A stretch of 36,896 nucleotides of DNA, taken from assembly GCA_019654215.1 (NCBI GenBank), contig BPDI01000030.1, forward strand, positions 1 to 36,896, written 5' to 3'. Source of the stretch: Gammaproteobacteria bacterium (GTDB lineage: Bacteria; Pseudomonadota; Gammaproteobacteria; Pseudomonadales; Pseudohongiellaceae). Both the position numbers and the translations under genes were made by a program. The notes beneath the pieces were generated by a model. It saw only the letters and a list, made by a program, of their open reading frames with translations, was not told the DNA's origin and ran no database searches. Shown here one piece after another: positions 8,906-17,404 of the stretch (position 1 is the first letter of the stretch; every line of letters begins with the position of its first letter).

Positions 8906-8911
8906 GCCTTA

Positions 8912-9151
8912 GTGGATCCTAATCGATTAAACCAGGCACCAGTTATTTACCAAAGCGTGCATCGTAGTCGAATCAAAAGACCAGCTGACTCCATAAAGGA
9001 TCTGCTAAATCTTCGACGGAAACGGTCCGACCCCAGGCTTAATCCATTGAGCGATCTCTGTGACCGCATTGGGTGGGCAGTGTTTCGGTTAATTGAAGAT
9101 TTTGTGAGTCTTTTCTTACAGCTACCACAAACAAATATTACAAATAGATGA
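8912..9151 (+). CDS. Small hypothetical protein at end of operon
   Basis: A 79-codon frame with GTG start 7 bases after the chalcone-isomerase-like stop. It is basic in its middle (SIKDLLNLRRKRSDPR) and hydrophobic near the end (IGWAVFRLIEDFVSLFLQL). No family recognised and no clear ribosome-binding site. Its place and spacing suit a last operon gene, but it could be non-coding. It ends 8 bases before the convergent gene stop, and no hairpin terminator lies between. Confidence 0.3.
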   Translation: MDPNRLNQAPVIYQSVHRSRIKRPADSIKDLLNLRRKRSDPRLNPLSDLCDRIGWAVFRLIEDFVSLFLQLPQTNITNR

Positions 9152-9159
9152 TAGTTTGA

Positions 9160-10146
9160 TTACACGACTAAGTAGGGTTTCAATGCTGCGAAGCGATATT
9201 CAATTTCTTCGATCTGTTGGGGGGTAAAACTGTACTCACCTCGCCGGGACTTCGTGGTTTTAAACACTCCCCGCTTTTGCATTACATAAAGACGCACACC
9301 GGGTATCAAACTGTCAAGGTTCGAGATTAGTAATAATCTGGAATAACACTCTAGCAGTGCTTCCTCTTCTCCTATCAAATGGAGTTCCCACATCTTGGCG
9401 AAAACGTCGGCATACATGGCGCCACCGGTCATTACACCATCAGTACCGATGCGCATCTCATATAACCAACCCCTACCAAAGGTTGCACCGAATACACTGC
9501 GAATCGGATCCGGTTGATACTTTTGCAGGGCAAGCATGCGTTCCTGTACACGACCATATTCTTCCTTTACATAGCCACACTGAGGTAGCTCTCGCGCCAG
9601 GTCTACTAGAAAGTCGACTGTTAACTCTATATCCGGTCCACCGCTGGTTTGAACGAAGATCGGCTTTTCTGTGACCTCGCAAAGTGCACGATAGTAATTT
9701 CGAACGTCGTTTAGAGTTGTCGCTGTTATTGGCGGGATAGCAATCATGCCGTCTGGATTTAAGGACTCAGCCACTTCGGCATACTCCAGCATCCCCTCGG
9801 TGTCATCCGCTTGGACACCAAGTACCAAAGCCATGCCAGTGCCTCGATTGGCTTCTGCCAGAGTTTGAAATCCCTTGATTCGTTCTTCTTTACTCAGGTA
9901 TCTCTGTTCACTAGAGTTTTGCGGCCATACCAACCCCTGTACTCCGCACTTAGCACAGAAGGCGACTTCATTTGCTAAATCCTCATAGTCGACTTGGTTA
10001 TCTTCAGTATAGGGGGTGCTCATGATCATAAAAGCGCCACGCATCTTGTTTATGGGCTGAGCGAAAAGGCTTGAGCAAGGCGATAACGTTATCGTACCCA
10101 TTCCGGCGAGAACTTGTCGACGCGTAATCAGGGAATTGATTGCCAT
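9160..10146 (-). CDS. Tat-exported DapA/NanA-family aldolase-like protein
   Basis: A 328-residue class I aldolase-fold protein of the dihydrodipicolinate synthase/N-acetylneuraminate lyase family with an unusual export signal: the twin-arginine motif TRRQVLAGMG followed by a hydrophobic stretch to FAQ. The core shows GAFMIMSTPYTEDNQVDYED, CGVQGLVWPQNSSEQ and GYVKEEYG, the last holding the Schiff-base lysine. The usual threonine pair of GTTGE is replaced by QNSSE, and the position of DapA Tyr133 reads FVQTSGG. Lysine synthesis is therefore unlikely and the substrate is unknown. ATG 10146 has GAGG about 9 bases upstream. It is divergent from the PQQ dehydrogenase, another exported enzyme. Confidence 0.8.
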   Translation of the reverse strand: MAINSLITRRQVLAGMGTITLSPCSSLFAQPINKMRGAFMIMSTPYTEDNQVDYEDLANEVAFCAKCGVQGLVWPQNSSEQRYLSKEERIKGFQTLAEANRGTGMALVLGVQADDTEGMLEYAEVAESLNPDGMIAIPPITATTLNDVRNYYRALCEVTEKPIFVQTSGGPDIELTVDFLVDLARELPQCGYVKEEYGRVQERMLALQKYQPDPIRSVFGATFGRGWLYEMRIGTDGVMTGGAMYADVFAKMWELHLIGEEEALLECYSRLLLISNLDSLIPGVRLYVMQKRGVFKTTKSRRGEYSFTPQQIEEIEYRFAALKPYLVV

Positions 10147-10462
10147 TGCTAGTACCTCGCTTGGGATAGGCTAGTTTAGCCTGCTAGCGTAAACTTCTGC
10201 ACGACGGGGGCCGCTATTTCTTTGACCTAGCGGCCAGGGGCGGTCCCTCTTTTATTTCTAACTGGTATTCTTAATTCTCAACCTTAGGTGAACTATTTGA
10301 GCTGCTCAGAGCCTATGCTGAACTGCCCTGATTTTCAATAGCATAGTGGCATGGCACTGTTTGTAACTAAGTTATTCAGGTGTTATTAGGGCAGCGAATT
10401 TAGGTAGAATTCCCATTCCACTTTCTTAAGAGTCACATGCTGACACGGGTAGTAGAACAAGA
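10147..10462. other. Divergent intergenic region between DapA-like and PQQ genes
   Basis: 316 bases carrying the regulatory sequences of two divergent genes. Apart from the inverted repeat at 10209-10235 no operator or strong sigma-70 pair stood out. A weak purine-rich stretch (AGAACAAG) precedes ATG 10463. Confidence 0.5.
10209..10235. repeat. Perfect 8-bp inverted repeat, possible operator or hairpin
   Basis: GGCCGCTA at 10209-10216 and TAGCGGCC at 10228-10235, separated by 11 bases. It is 62-90 bases upstream of the DapA-like start. No T run follows on either strand, so it is not an intrinsic terminator. A dimeric regulator site controlling the divergent pair is possible. Confidence 0.5.
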
Positions 10463-12514
10463 ATGAATAATCGCCGATTTCTAGAAATTTCCATCCTGAG
10501 TGCAGCCCTATTCCTAGTTGGCTGCGATAACCAACAACAAACTTCTCAACCAGCCAGTGAATCACCCGCTGTTGAGCCAGTCGCGGTTACCGCCAGCGAT
10601 TCGCTATATCGAGCCGCCGGCCAGGGGACCACACCTGGTGATTGGGATGCTTATGGCGCCGACATAGGCAGTACAAAATATACACCTCTTGCTCAGATAG
10701 ACGCGGATAACATAGATAACTTGGAAATCATATGGCGTCGCCCGGCCCTAGATGAGTATTACCTGAACATCAATCCGCAGCAGCGCTATTCCAATACATG
10801 GAATGCTGCGCCTGTTGTGAAGAATGGTGTTGCCTATGTAACTAATGGCGTCGGTTTAGTCGAGGCCTTCGATCCTGGCACTGGCGAAACAATCTGGTTG
10901 CAGGAACCTCCCGGTGGGGCAGAGGGTTTGCCTGGCGCTCCCACCCGTGGAGTTGCTTATTGGTCTGATGGTGACGATGAGCGCATCATCGTGCAGCGCG
11001 GGACTTACTTATATGCATTAAATGCGGGTAACGGGGAACTCTATCCAGACTTCGGTATAGAAGGCCGCGTTGATTTGCAGTTCATGCCTCCAGAATTTGA
11101 ACGCTACCGTTGGGGCGGCGTTCCAATGGTAGTGCGTGACATCATTGTTCTCGGGCAATCAATGTCCGATACCTTCGATGCTAAAGAAGCTTATCGAGGT
11201 GATGTCCATGCATTCAACGTAAGAACTGGCGAACATTTATGGACCTTCCATACGATTCCACAAGAAGGGGAATTTGGAACTGACACATGGCAAGACCGAT
11301 CCTGGTCTTACACCGGTCACGCGCCAGTCTGGGCATTATTTAGTGCGGATGAAGATCTTGGCATGGTCTATATGCCTATCTCATCCTCAACTAATGATAT
11401 GTATGGTGGTCATCGTATTGGTGACAACTTATTCAGCCAGAGCATAGTTGCTGTCGACGTAGAAACCGGTGAACGAATCTGGCATTTCCAAACTGTGCAT
11501 CATGGTTTATGGGATTACGATCCACCGGCAGCACCAATTCTTATGGATATCACTGTTGACGGCCGCGAAATAAAAGCAGTAACACAATTAACCAAACAGG
11601 CTTTTGCCTTTGTCTTCGATCGTGAAACCGGCGAACCGGTGTGGGAAATTGAAGAACGCCCGGTTCCGCAATCAACTGTGCCGGGAGAGGTCACTTCCCC
11701 GACACAACCGTTCCCAACCAAACCAGCACCATTCGACCGATTGGGAGCGACTGAAGATAATCTGATTGATTTCACACCCGAGCTCAGAGTAGAAGCACTA
11801 GAGATATTTAACCAATACGTAACTGGCCCAGTATTTACTCCACCTTCGGTTGCGACAGAAGATGGTACTAAAGGAACCATTCAATTACCTGGTTCGCAAG
11901 GTGGTGCTGATGTGCAAGGCGCAGCATTCGATCCTGACTCTGGTTATCTTTATATTCCTTCCATCACTTCTCCGTTTGTTGCGGACATTCTTCCCGGCGA
12001 TCTCGAAGAAACTAATTTGGCTTATACCAAAGGATCGCGACGCTGGATTGCAGGCCCCAGAGGTTTGCCATTGTTTAAACCACCTTATGGCCGCATTACT
12101 GCGATCGACATGAACACGGGCGAACATGTTTGGATGGTGGCTAATGGTGATGGTCCAAGAGATAACCCAGCAATTGCTCACCTGGACTTACCGCAGTTGG
12201 GTGTTCCCGGTCGCCCAGTTCCATTACTTACCGGATCTCTGCTGTTCATAGGTGAAGGATTTACAAATCTGCGTCCAGGTGGCCGAATTCCATTCGACAT
12301 GCCAGTAGAAATTTCGACTAACAGTGGGGGGCCATGGTTTAGAGCCTACGACAAACAAACTGGTGAAATTGTTTGGGAAATAGAGCTGGAAGCCGGCACT
12401 ACCAGCCCTCCGATCAGTTACATGCACGAGGGTGAGCAATACATAACTGTTGCAGTCGGCGATCGCATGCATAGTCCTGAGATGCTTGCCTTTAAACTTC
12501 CAAGTGAAAATTAG
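10463..12514 (+). CDS. PQQ-dependent dehydrogenase, lipoprotein (glucose-dehydrogenase-like)
   Basis: Quinoprotein dehydrogenase of 683 residues with an eight-bladed propeller that oxidises a sugar or alcohol in the periplasm using pyrroloquinoline quinone and passes electrons to the respiratory chain. The N-terminus is a lipoprotein signal with lipobox FLVGC (Cys near residue 21). Then DWDAYGADIGSTKYTPL opens the propeller, and WHFQTVHHGLWDYDPPAAP matches the catalytic region of membrane glucose dehydrogenases. Repeated tryptophan-docking motifs such as DVETGERIWHF, DRETGEPVWEI, DMNTGEHVWMV and DKQTGEIVWEI mark the blades. There is no N-terminal membrane domain as in Gcd, so electron transfer probably goes through another carrier. 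No pqq synthesis genes are in the window. The frame is uninterrupted. The substrate is not determinable. Confidence 0.88.
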   Translation: MNNRRFLEISILSAALFLVGCDNQQQTSQPASESPAVEPVAVTASDSLYRAAGQGTTPGDWDAYGADIGSTKYTPLAQIDADNIDNLEIIWRRPALDEYYLNINPQQRYSNTWNAAPVVKNGVAYVTNGVGLVEAFDPGTGETIWLQEPPGGAEGLPGAPTRGVAYWSDGDDERIIVQRGTYLYALNAGNGELYPDFGIEGRVDLQFMPPEFERYRWGGVPMVVRDIIVLGQSMSDTFDAKEAYRGDVHAFNVRTGEHLWTFHTIPQEGEFGTDTWQDRSWSYTGHAPVWALFSADEDLGMVYMPISSSTNDMYGGHRIGDNLFSQSIVAVDVETGERIWHFQTVHHGLWDYDPPAAPILMDITVDGREIKAVTQLTKQAFAFVFDRETGEPVWEIEERPVPQSTVPGEVTSPTQPFPTKPAPFDRLGATEDNLIDFTPELRVEALEIFNQYVTGPVFTPPSVATEDGTKGTIQLPGSQGGADVQGAAFDPDSGYLYIPSITSPFVADILPGDLEETNLAYTKGSRRWIAGPRGLPLFKPPYGRITAIDMNTGEHVWMVANGDGPRDNPAIAHLDLPQLGVPGRPVPLLTGSLLFIGEGFTNLRPGGRIPFDMPVEISTNSGGPWFRAYDKQTGEIVWEIELEAGTTSPPISYMHEGEQYITVAVGDRMHSPEMLAFKLPSEN

Positions 12515-12605
12515 CATTTGCGTGCTTAGACGCTGAACAACCCAGCATTTGTCCAGCACTTAACCCGGCACCGCAATTTTTAGATTAAAGACAGGAGTCT
12601 ATCCG

Positions 12606-13138
12606 ATGAAAAAAACATTATTAGCTTTTGGCTTTCTTGGCTTTGGTGTAATCACATCATTAACCACATAATTCTTGCGCAAACTCGTGCTCCTGAGATT
12701 CCACCAATTGCGACGGATGTAACTGCAGAAGATATAGTTAAGTTTATAGATAACCTTCCCAAAGATAGAGTGAGTGACCGCCCGATTCGCAGTGTTGAAG
12801 TTACTGGAGATTATCGCGTAGGCGTCTATGGAGTATTTCGACCAAAAGAATTTCCCGGCGGTTCGAATTTACATCAAGTAACTACGACAGAGATTTATTA
12901 CATGCTCAGTGGTTATGCCACATTAGTTACTGGCGGCACCATGACTGATGCACGTCAGGAAAATGAAAACTGGGTAAGGGGTACTGCAATCGAAAACGGT
13001 GTTAGTCGTCGCGTTGTACCAGGTGATGTGATAATTATTCCTGGTCACACACCGCACTGGTTTAGTGAGCTGGAAACTGATCTTACCTATCTAATCTTCA
13101 GGCCGGATCCTGATAATCGAATTCCGCTAGTTGATTAG
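12606..13138 (+). CDS. Secreted cupin-domain protein, frameshift in signal peptide
   Basis: Small cupin of about 177 residues when restored. ATG 12606 follows a good AGGAG and begins a signal peptide (KKTLLAFGFLGFGVITS); one base appears missing near 12660-12670, after which the frame reads ILAQTRAPEIPPIATDV without interruption. Cupin motifs are HQVTTTEIYYMLSG and GDVIIIPGHTPHWF, providing His and Glu metal ligands. The first piece alone ends at a TAA near 12669, and a GTG-initiated frame from 12770 would lack the signal. It follows the PQQ dehydrogenase by 91 bases and may be co-transcribed with it. The role is unknown; a small-molecule isomerase or binding protein is possible. Confidence 0.72.
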
Positions 13139-13232
13139 TGTAAAAACCCTAGTTAAGCGAAGCTTAATGAGTAATCGGCTACTTGATGCGCAAAGCAATT
13201 TTCAAGTTAGAGCACTAAAGTCTAATTGTCAT

Positions 13233-13261
13233 AAAAAAGGCTGGTTAGACCAGCCTTTTTT
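13233..13261. terminator. Bidirectional intrinsic terminator
   Basis: A6, then stem GGCTGGT (13239-13245), loop TAG, stem ACCAGCC (13249-13255), then T6. It is symmetrical, so it serves the cupin operon on the plus strand and the peroxiredoxin gene on the minus strand, which converge here. Confidence 0.9.
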
Positions 13262-13276
13262 ATTCTATAAAGATTT

Positions 13277-13939
13277 TTAGTCCGACGGCTGCTTTACGGT
13301 TCTTAAGTAAGGCTTAACCGTGTTCCAGCCATCGGGAAACATTTCTTTAGCTTCTTCATCGGAAACAGCAGGAACAATAATGACGTCCTGTCCATGTTTC
13401 CAATTCACTGGCGTAGCAACTTTATGTTTAGCAGTAAGTTGCATGGAATCCAAAACTCGAAGAATTTCATCGAAGTTTCGCCCTGTAGTCATTGGATAAG
13501 TAAGCATGAGCTTAATCGTTTTATCTGGACCAATAATAAATACAGATCTGACTGTTGCATTAGTCGCTGCAGTTCTACCTTCTGAAGTTCCTGGCTCATC
13601 AGCAGGAAGCATGTTGTAAAGCTTTGCCACAGCCAGATCACTATCACCAATCATAGGAAAGTTAACTGCATGGCCCTGGGTTTCTTCAATGTCTTTCGCC
13701 CATTCATTATGATTGTCTACAGGATCGACACTCAGACCAATTATCTTGCAATTACGCTTTGCGAACTCCTGTTCCAGCCCAGCCATATATCCCAGTTCAG
13801 TAGTGCATACTGGAGTAAAGTCTTTAGGGTGGGAAAACAATACTCCCCATTGATCGCCTAACCATCCATGGAAGTCCATCTCGCCATGAGTGGTTTGAGC
13901 CGTAAAATTCGGTGCAACATCATTAATTCGTAGTGACAT
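13277..13939 (-). CDS. 1-Cys peroxiredoxin (Prx6 type)
   Basis: Cytosolic thiol peroxidase reducing hydrogen peroxide and alkyl hydroperoxides. The peroxidatic cysteine lies in SHPKDFTPVCTTELGYM near residue 45. The absence of a second conserved resolving Cys, the length of 220 residues and the C-terminal segment ending in PYLRTVKQP mark the Prx6/AhpC-TSA 1-Cys group. Start ATG 13939 is preferred over an upstream TTG because GGAG lies 7 bases ahead of it. It is monocistronic, ending at the bidirectional terminator. Its physiological reductant is not evident from neighbours. Confidence 0.9.
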   Translation of the reverse strand: MSLRINDVAPNFTAQTTHGEMDFHGWLGDQWGVLFSHPKDFTPVCTTELGYMAGLEQEFAKRNCKIIGLSVDPVDNHNEWAKDIEETQGHAVNFPMIGDSDLAVAKLYNMLPADEPGTSEGRTAATNATVRSVFIIGPDKTIKLMLTYPMTTGRNFDEILRVLDSMQLTAKHKVATPVNWKHGQDVIIVPAVSDEEAKEMFPDGWNTVKPYLRTVKQPSD

Positions 13940-14060
13940 AGTCGTCTCCAAAGGTTAAACCGTTCCTCGCTTTCAGTCAGGAGTGACCAGCAAGTGTACG
14001 CCGACTATTCACAGCCAGCAACAGTAAAACTCTCTTGAATTAATCGGTCGGAAGGGTCGG

Positions 14061-14621
14061 TTATTTAATGCACTCGTAGACGAATGCAGGAGGCATATTT
14101 CGCAAAGTAAACTTGAGTTTTACATCGCGAAAAATAGGTTTTACATCACTGTAATTGGCAAGACTGTATTGATACTGCAAGAAGTGACCGCCCTCTTTCA
14201 AATTCGAATCCACTTCTGCCAAAATGTTTTGAACAATATCATCGTCTATTAGCGCGAGCGGTAAACTGGAAACAACATAGTCAACTTTGTCGAAGCCTAA
14301 TTCATTCAGTATCTGACGAATTGAAGATGCACAGGCGTTGTAAACATGAAGCCTGGGGTCATTGACTCGATTAAGTTGATTCACGAAATCGTTATTCACC
14401 TCCAAGCAAACAAGAACGCAATCTTTGTGCATGCGCTTTAACAGCGATCGCGTTACAACACCATTTCCAGGACCGAGTTCAACAATACAACCGGCTCTCT
14501 CAAAATCAATTGGCGCAAGTAAACGCCTGACAAGATTTTTCGAACTAGGAGTAATCGTCCCTGTAGTCTTGATGTTCTTTATAAGTTTGATCGAATCACT
14601 GAATTTAAATCGCGCTGTCAT
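14061..14621 (-). CDS. Class I SAM methyltransferase, PmtA/KsgA-like
   Basis: A 186-residue Rossmann-fold methyltransferase. The SAM loop is CIVELGPGNGVVTRSLL near residue 45, preceded by GTITPSSKNLVRRLL, and the acidic ribose position is in LVCLEVNNDF; YVVSSLPLALI occupies the motif IV position. This arrangement is shared by bacterial phospholipid N-methyltransferases of the PmtA type and by rRNA adenine dimethylases. The short length and SSLP favour the former, not certainly. The ATG at 14621 overlaps the TGA of the upstream membrane protein gene (ATGA), so the two are translationally coupled. This supports a membrane-lipid role. Confidence 0.75.
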   Translation of the reverse strand: MTARFKFSDSIKLIKNIKTTGTITPSSKNLVRRLLAPIDFERAGCIVELGPGNGVVTRSLLKRMHKDCVLVCLEVNNDFVNQLNRVNDPRLHVYNACASSIRQILNELGFDKVDYVVSSLPLALIDDDIVQNILAEVDSNLKEGGHFLQYQYSLANYSDVKPIFRDVKLKFTLRNMPPAFVYECIK

Positions 14622-15184
14622 AATCTCAGCCACTCACCGATTTCAGTCCCTAAAAAAATATAAAGAGTTGCCAACGGTAGTTGACCTATCAGCAATGGGA
14701 CGATCATTTTTTTATAGGACATTTTTGCCATCCCTGCCACATAGCACACCGCATCGGTGGGGACCAGTGGGAAAAATGCCCATCCTGCTATTATCCAAAA
14801 TGCAAATTTGCTATGCATTTTTTCCTTTAAAAACGCGATCTTATCCGGGTATTTCCCTTCCAGAAATGCATCGTAGTTCCCAAAAGAGGGGAAACTGTAT
14901 ACTAGGAAGGCCCCGACCACAACTCCCGTGGCTGAGATCAACCAAACCACTACCGGCATATCTGGAAATGAGATAGCACCTGCTAGTACAAACGGTGTGC
15001 TTGGAATCATCAATACTGCCCGAGTCAGTGACACCAGCACATAGACTAGCAGCGCCATCGCCCCTAAGCCGTTTAGGAAATTTGAGATCGACTCTTGACT
15101 TGCTATTTCTGGATTAAGCAACAACCAAATAAGAATAATGGCCACGATGCCTAGCCATACTGTGTTGATGTGTTTAAAGGGCAT
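14618..15184 (-). CDS. TVP38/TMEM64 (VTT/SNARE-associated) family membrane protein
   Basis: Inner-membrane protein of 188 residues with the VTT domain also found in DedA proteins. Hydrophobic segments include TVWLGIVAIILIWLLL, ALLVYVLVSLTRAVLMIPST, VVWLISATGVVVGAFLVYS and FWIIAGWAFFPLVPTDAVCY; the last, with its proline and Asp in a re-entrant region, is typical. Proteins of this fold are implicated in lipid scrambling and membrane homeostasis; the specific job here is unknown. It is coupled to the methyltransferase downstream. Confidence 0.82.
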   Translation of the reverse strand: MPFKHINTVWLGIVAIILIWLLLNPEIASQESISNFLNGLGAMALLVYVLVSLTRAVLMIPSTPFVLAGAISFPDMPVVVWLISATGVVVGAFLVYSFPSFGNYDAFLEGKYPDKIAFLKEKMHSKFAFWIIAGWAFFPLVPTDAVCYVAGMAKMSYKKMIVPLLIGQLPLATLYIFLGTEIGEWLRL

Positions 15185-15220
15185 AAAAAGAATTAAGAGG
15201 ATAACCGAAAAGCAATACTG

Positions 15221-15613
15221 CTATTCAGCTGGAGATGGTTTGCTTTTGTGCGCTAAGGTATGAGCGTTCTGCTCCCAGTTCTGACCATCAAAATCTACAA
15301 TCCGCATCTTTGCTGGCGGTTCGTCCAGACAGTTAACATTTACATCTACACCATCGGGATTCGATCTTGGAATGTAAAAAGGTTTTATACCGCAAGTTTT
15401 ACAGAAGTAGTGTTGAGCGACACCACTATTAAATGTGTAAGTCGATAAGTCCGACTTACCATTCAAAATCTTAAAGTTGTCTTTTGGAACAATTAGGTGT
15501 AAATAGCCCGACATCGTGCAAATTGAACAACTACAATTTTCAATTTCTGCATCTTCTTGTGCTTCTACTTGAAAATTTACTGCGCCACAATGACAACTTC
15601 CCTTGAACAACAT
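15221..15613 (-). CDS. GFA/CENP-V family zinc protein
   Basis: A 130-residue zinc-binding beta-fold protein of the glutathione-dependent formaldehyde-activating (GFA) family. Zinc ligands sit in GSCHCGAVNF near the start, NCSCSICTMSG and YFCKTCGIKPFY. Most members are not proven to act on formaldehyde or glutathione, so the reaction is left open. It lies 37 bases upstream of the VTT gene on the same strand and could share its transcript; it is divergent from the acyl-activating enzyme. Confidence 0.85.
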   Translation of the reverse strand: MLFKGSCHCGAVNFQVEAQEDAEIENCSCSICTMSGYLHLIVPKDNFKILNGKSDLSTYTFNSGVAQHYFCKTCGIKPFYIPRSNPDGVDVNVNCLDEPPAKMRIVDFDGQNWEQNAHTLAHKSKPSPAE

Positions 15614-15751
15614 ATTAATGATTTCTCATAACTATAATTGGATTCTTCGAATTTATTAGGACAATTGCCCCTGTCAATTTCTTGTTAGCTTGAGAACTGT
15701 ATCACTCCCCTGAGCTTGTTCCAAGCTAGTGTTTCATGTGAAGATGCCAAC

Positions 15752-17269
15752 ATGTTACAGCACCGATTTATCGATGCCGCCAAGGCGAACCCTGATAAAC
15801 TCGCGATCGTAGATAGAACTACCGGACGTGACTTTTCTTTCGGACGAGCTCTTCTCGCCGCGCTTATTCTCGCCCGTCGTTTTCGCAAACTCGAACGTGG
15901 ACGCATAGGCATAATGTTGCCCACATCAGCCGGTGGCGCTTTGGCTATAGTGGGAGCGATCTTCGCAGGCAGAACACCAGTAATGATTAACTATTCAACC
16001 GGCGCAATAAAAAATTGTCTCTATGCACAACAGACTTGCGACTTCAAAAAAATAGTCACCGCTAGAGCATTATTAGATAAGATTGGATGCAAAGAATTAC
16101 CAGATATGATCTTTATGGAAGACATTCTGGAAAACCTTTCTCGCTTCGAACAATTAAGCGCACTACTCAAATCCAAACTTCCCTCCTCTTGGTTGAAAAG
16201 ACTCACTGGCTCTGCCGACCTAGAAAGGCCAGCAGTAATTCTTTTTACGAGTGGAAGTGAAAAAGATCCTAAAGTCGTACAACTTACACAAAGAAACCTT
16301 TTGTCCAACATAGATTCTTTTTCAAACATGATGGATATCTATGGCATGGATAACTTGTTAGCGGTATTGCCTTACTTTCATGTGTTTGGTCTTACAATTA
16401 ACTTATGGACACCATTATGTTTAGGAATGAAGGCGATCACTTATTCTAATCCTTTAGAATTCAAAACGGTCGCTAAGATTATTAAGGAAGATAAGCCTTC
16501 GTTGTTAGTAGGCACTCCTCTTTTCCTCGAAGGTTATGCGCGTCAATCGGAACCTGGTGATTTTGAAAGCGTAGAACTTACCGTAAGCGGTGCTGACAAG
16601 TGTCCTGACTCATTACGTGAACTTTATCGCGAGAAACATGGATTAGAAATATTTGAAGGTTATGGCGCGACAGAAACATCTCCGGTGATTTCCGTTAATC
16701 CAAGAGATGCTAATCGGCCGGGCAGTATCGGCATCCCCATTCCAGGAACCGAAGTAAAAATAGAAAACATCGATACTGGCGAAGAATGCCCGCGAGGAGA
16801 AACTGGCAAGATCATGGTTAAGGGTCAGGGAGTAATGCAGGGGTATCTAAACGATATTGAGGAAACCCATCTCCGCATTAAATCCGGTTGGTATGACACT
16901 GGCGACTTGGGCTTATTAGATGAAGATGGCTATCTATGGCACAAGGGTCGACTGAAGCGATTTATAAAGATTGGCGGTGAAATGATTTCACTGGTTATGG
17001 TGGAAGAAACCTTAAACGCTGTAACCCCAGAAGAAATCGAATGCTGTGCGGTAGAGTTACCAGACGCCAAAAGAGGATCACGCATTGTTGCAGTAACAAA
17101 TGCTGAAATAGACCAAACGGAAGTCATAAAGAAACTCTCCGAAGAACTACCGAATCTCGCTTTACCCAAGAAATATGTCATAGTTCATGAGTTCCCCCGC
17201 ATGGGAAGTGGAAAGACCGATTTTCGGGGCCTTACAAATATAGTTCGCGATCTCGACGCTGCGGGATAG
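15752..17269 (+). CDS. AMP-dependent acyl-CoA/acyl-ACP synthetase (Aas-like)
   Basis: ANL-superfamily ligase of about 505 residues that activates a carboxylic acid through an acyl-adenylate. The phosphate loop is FTSGSEKDPKVVQLT, followed by GYGATETSP, GWYDTGDLG, the hinge GRLKRFIKIGGEMISL and the catalytic C-terminal lysine in GSGKTDFRGL. The GGEMIS hinge and overall look resemble the synthetase half of Aas, the lysophospholipid acyltransferase/acyl-ACP synthetase, but no acyltransferase domain is present. A fatty acid substrate is inferred. ATG 15752 is preferred; an in-frame TTG at 15716 would add 12 residues. Neither has a strong ribosome-binding site. The frame is intact. Confidence 0.85.
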   Translation: MLQHRFIDAAKANPDKLAIVDRTTGRDFSFGRALLAALILARRFRKLERGRIGIMLPTSAGGALAIVGAIFAGRTPVMINYSTGAIKNCLYAQQTCDFKKIVTARALLDKIGCKELPDMIFMEDILENLSRFEQLSALLKSKLPSSWLKRLTGSADLERPAVILFTSGSEKDPKVVQLTQRNLLSNIDSFSNMMDIYGMDNLLAVLPYFHVFGLTINLWTPLCLGMKAITYSNPLEFKTVAKIIKEDKPSLLVGTPLFLEGYARQSEPGDFESVELTVSGADKCPDSLRELYREKHGLEIFEGYGATETSPVISVNPRDANRPGSIGIPIPGTEVKIENIDTGEECPRGETGKIMVKGQGVMQGYLNDIEETHLRIKSGWYDTGDLGLLDEDGYLWHKGRLKRFIKIGGEMISLVMVEETLNAVTPEEIECCAVELPDAKRGSRIVAVTNAEIDQTEVIKKLSEELPNLALPKKYVIVHEFPRMGSGKTDFRGLTNIVRDLDAAG

Positions 17270-17404
17270 ACAAGTATCCCCAAATTTTCAATTACTTAGA
17301 ACTTCCCGAGAAAAGGCTTGTGTTTCCCACTTACTGAACATCGAGAGCATAAATTGCAATCTTAAGAGAACATTTCCCGAGTATTTAAATACAATCCCTT
17401 ATTC

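Noticed and set aside
11515..12559. Long antisense frames within and across the end of the PQQ dehydrogenase gene
   Set aside because: The sense gene is complete with lipobox and blade motifs; antisense frames are shadows with no motif or start signal.
13233..13261. Mobile-element terminal repeat
   Set aside because: Poly-A/stem/poly-T symmetry with a 3-base loop between convergent genes is a bidirectional terminator.
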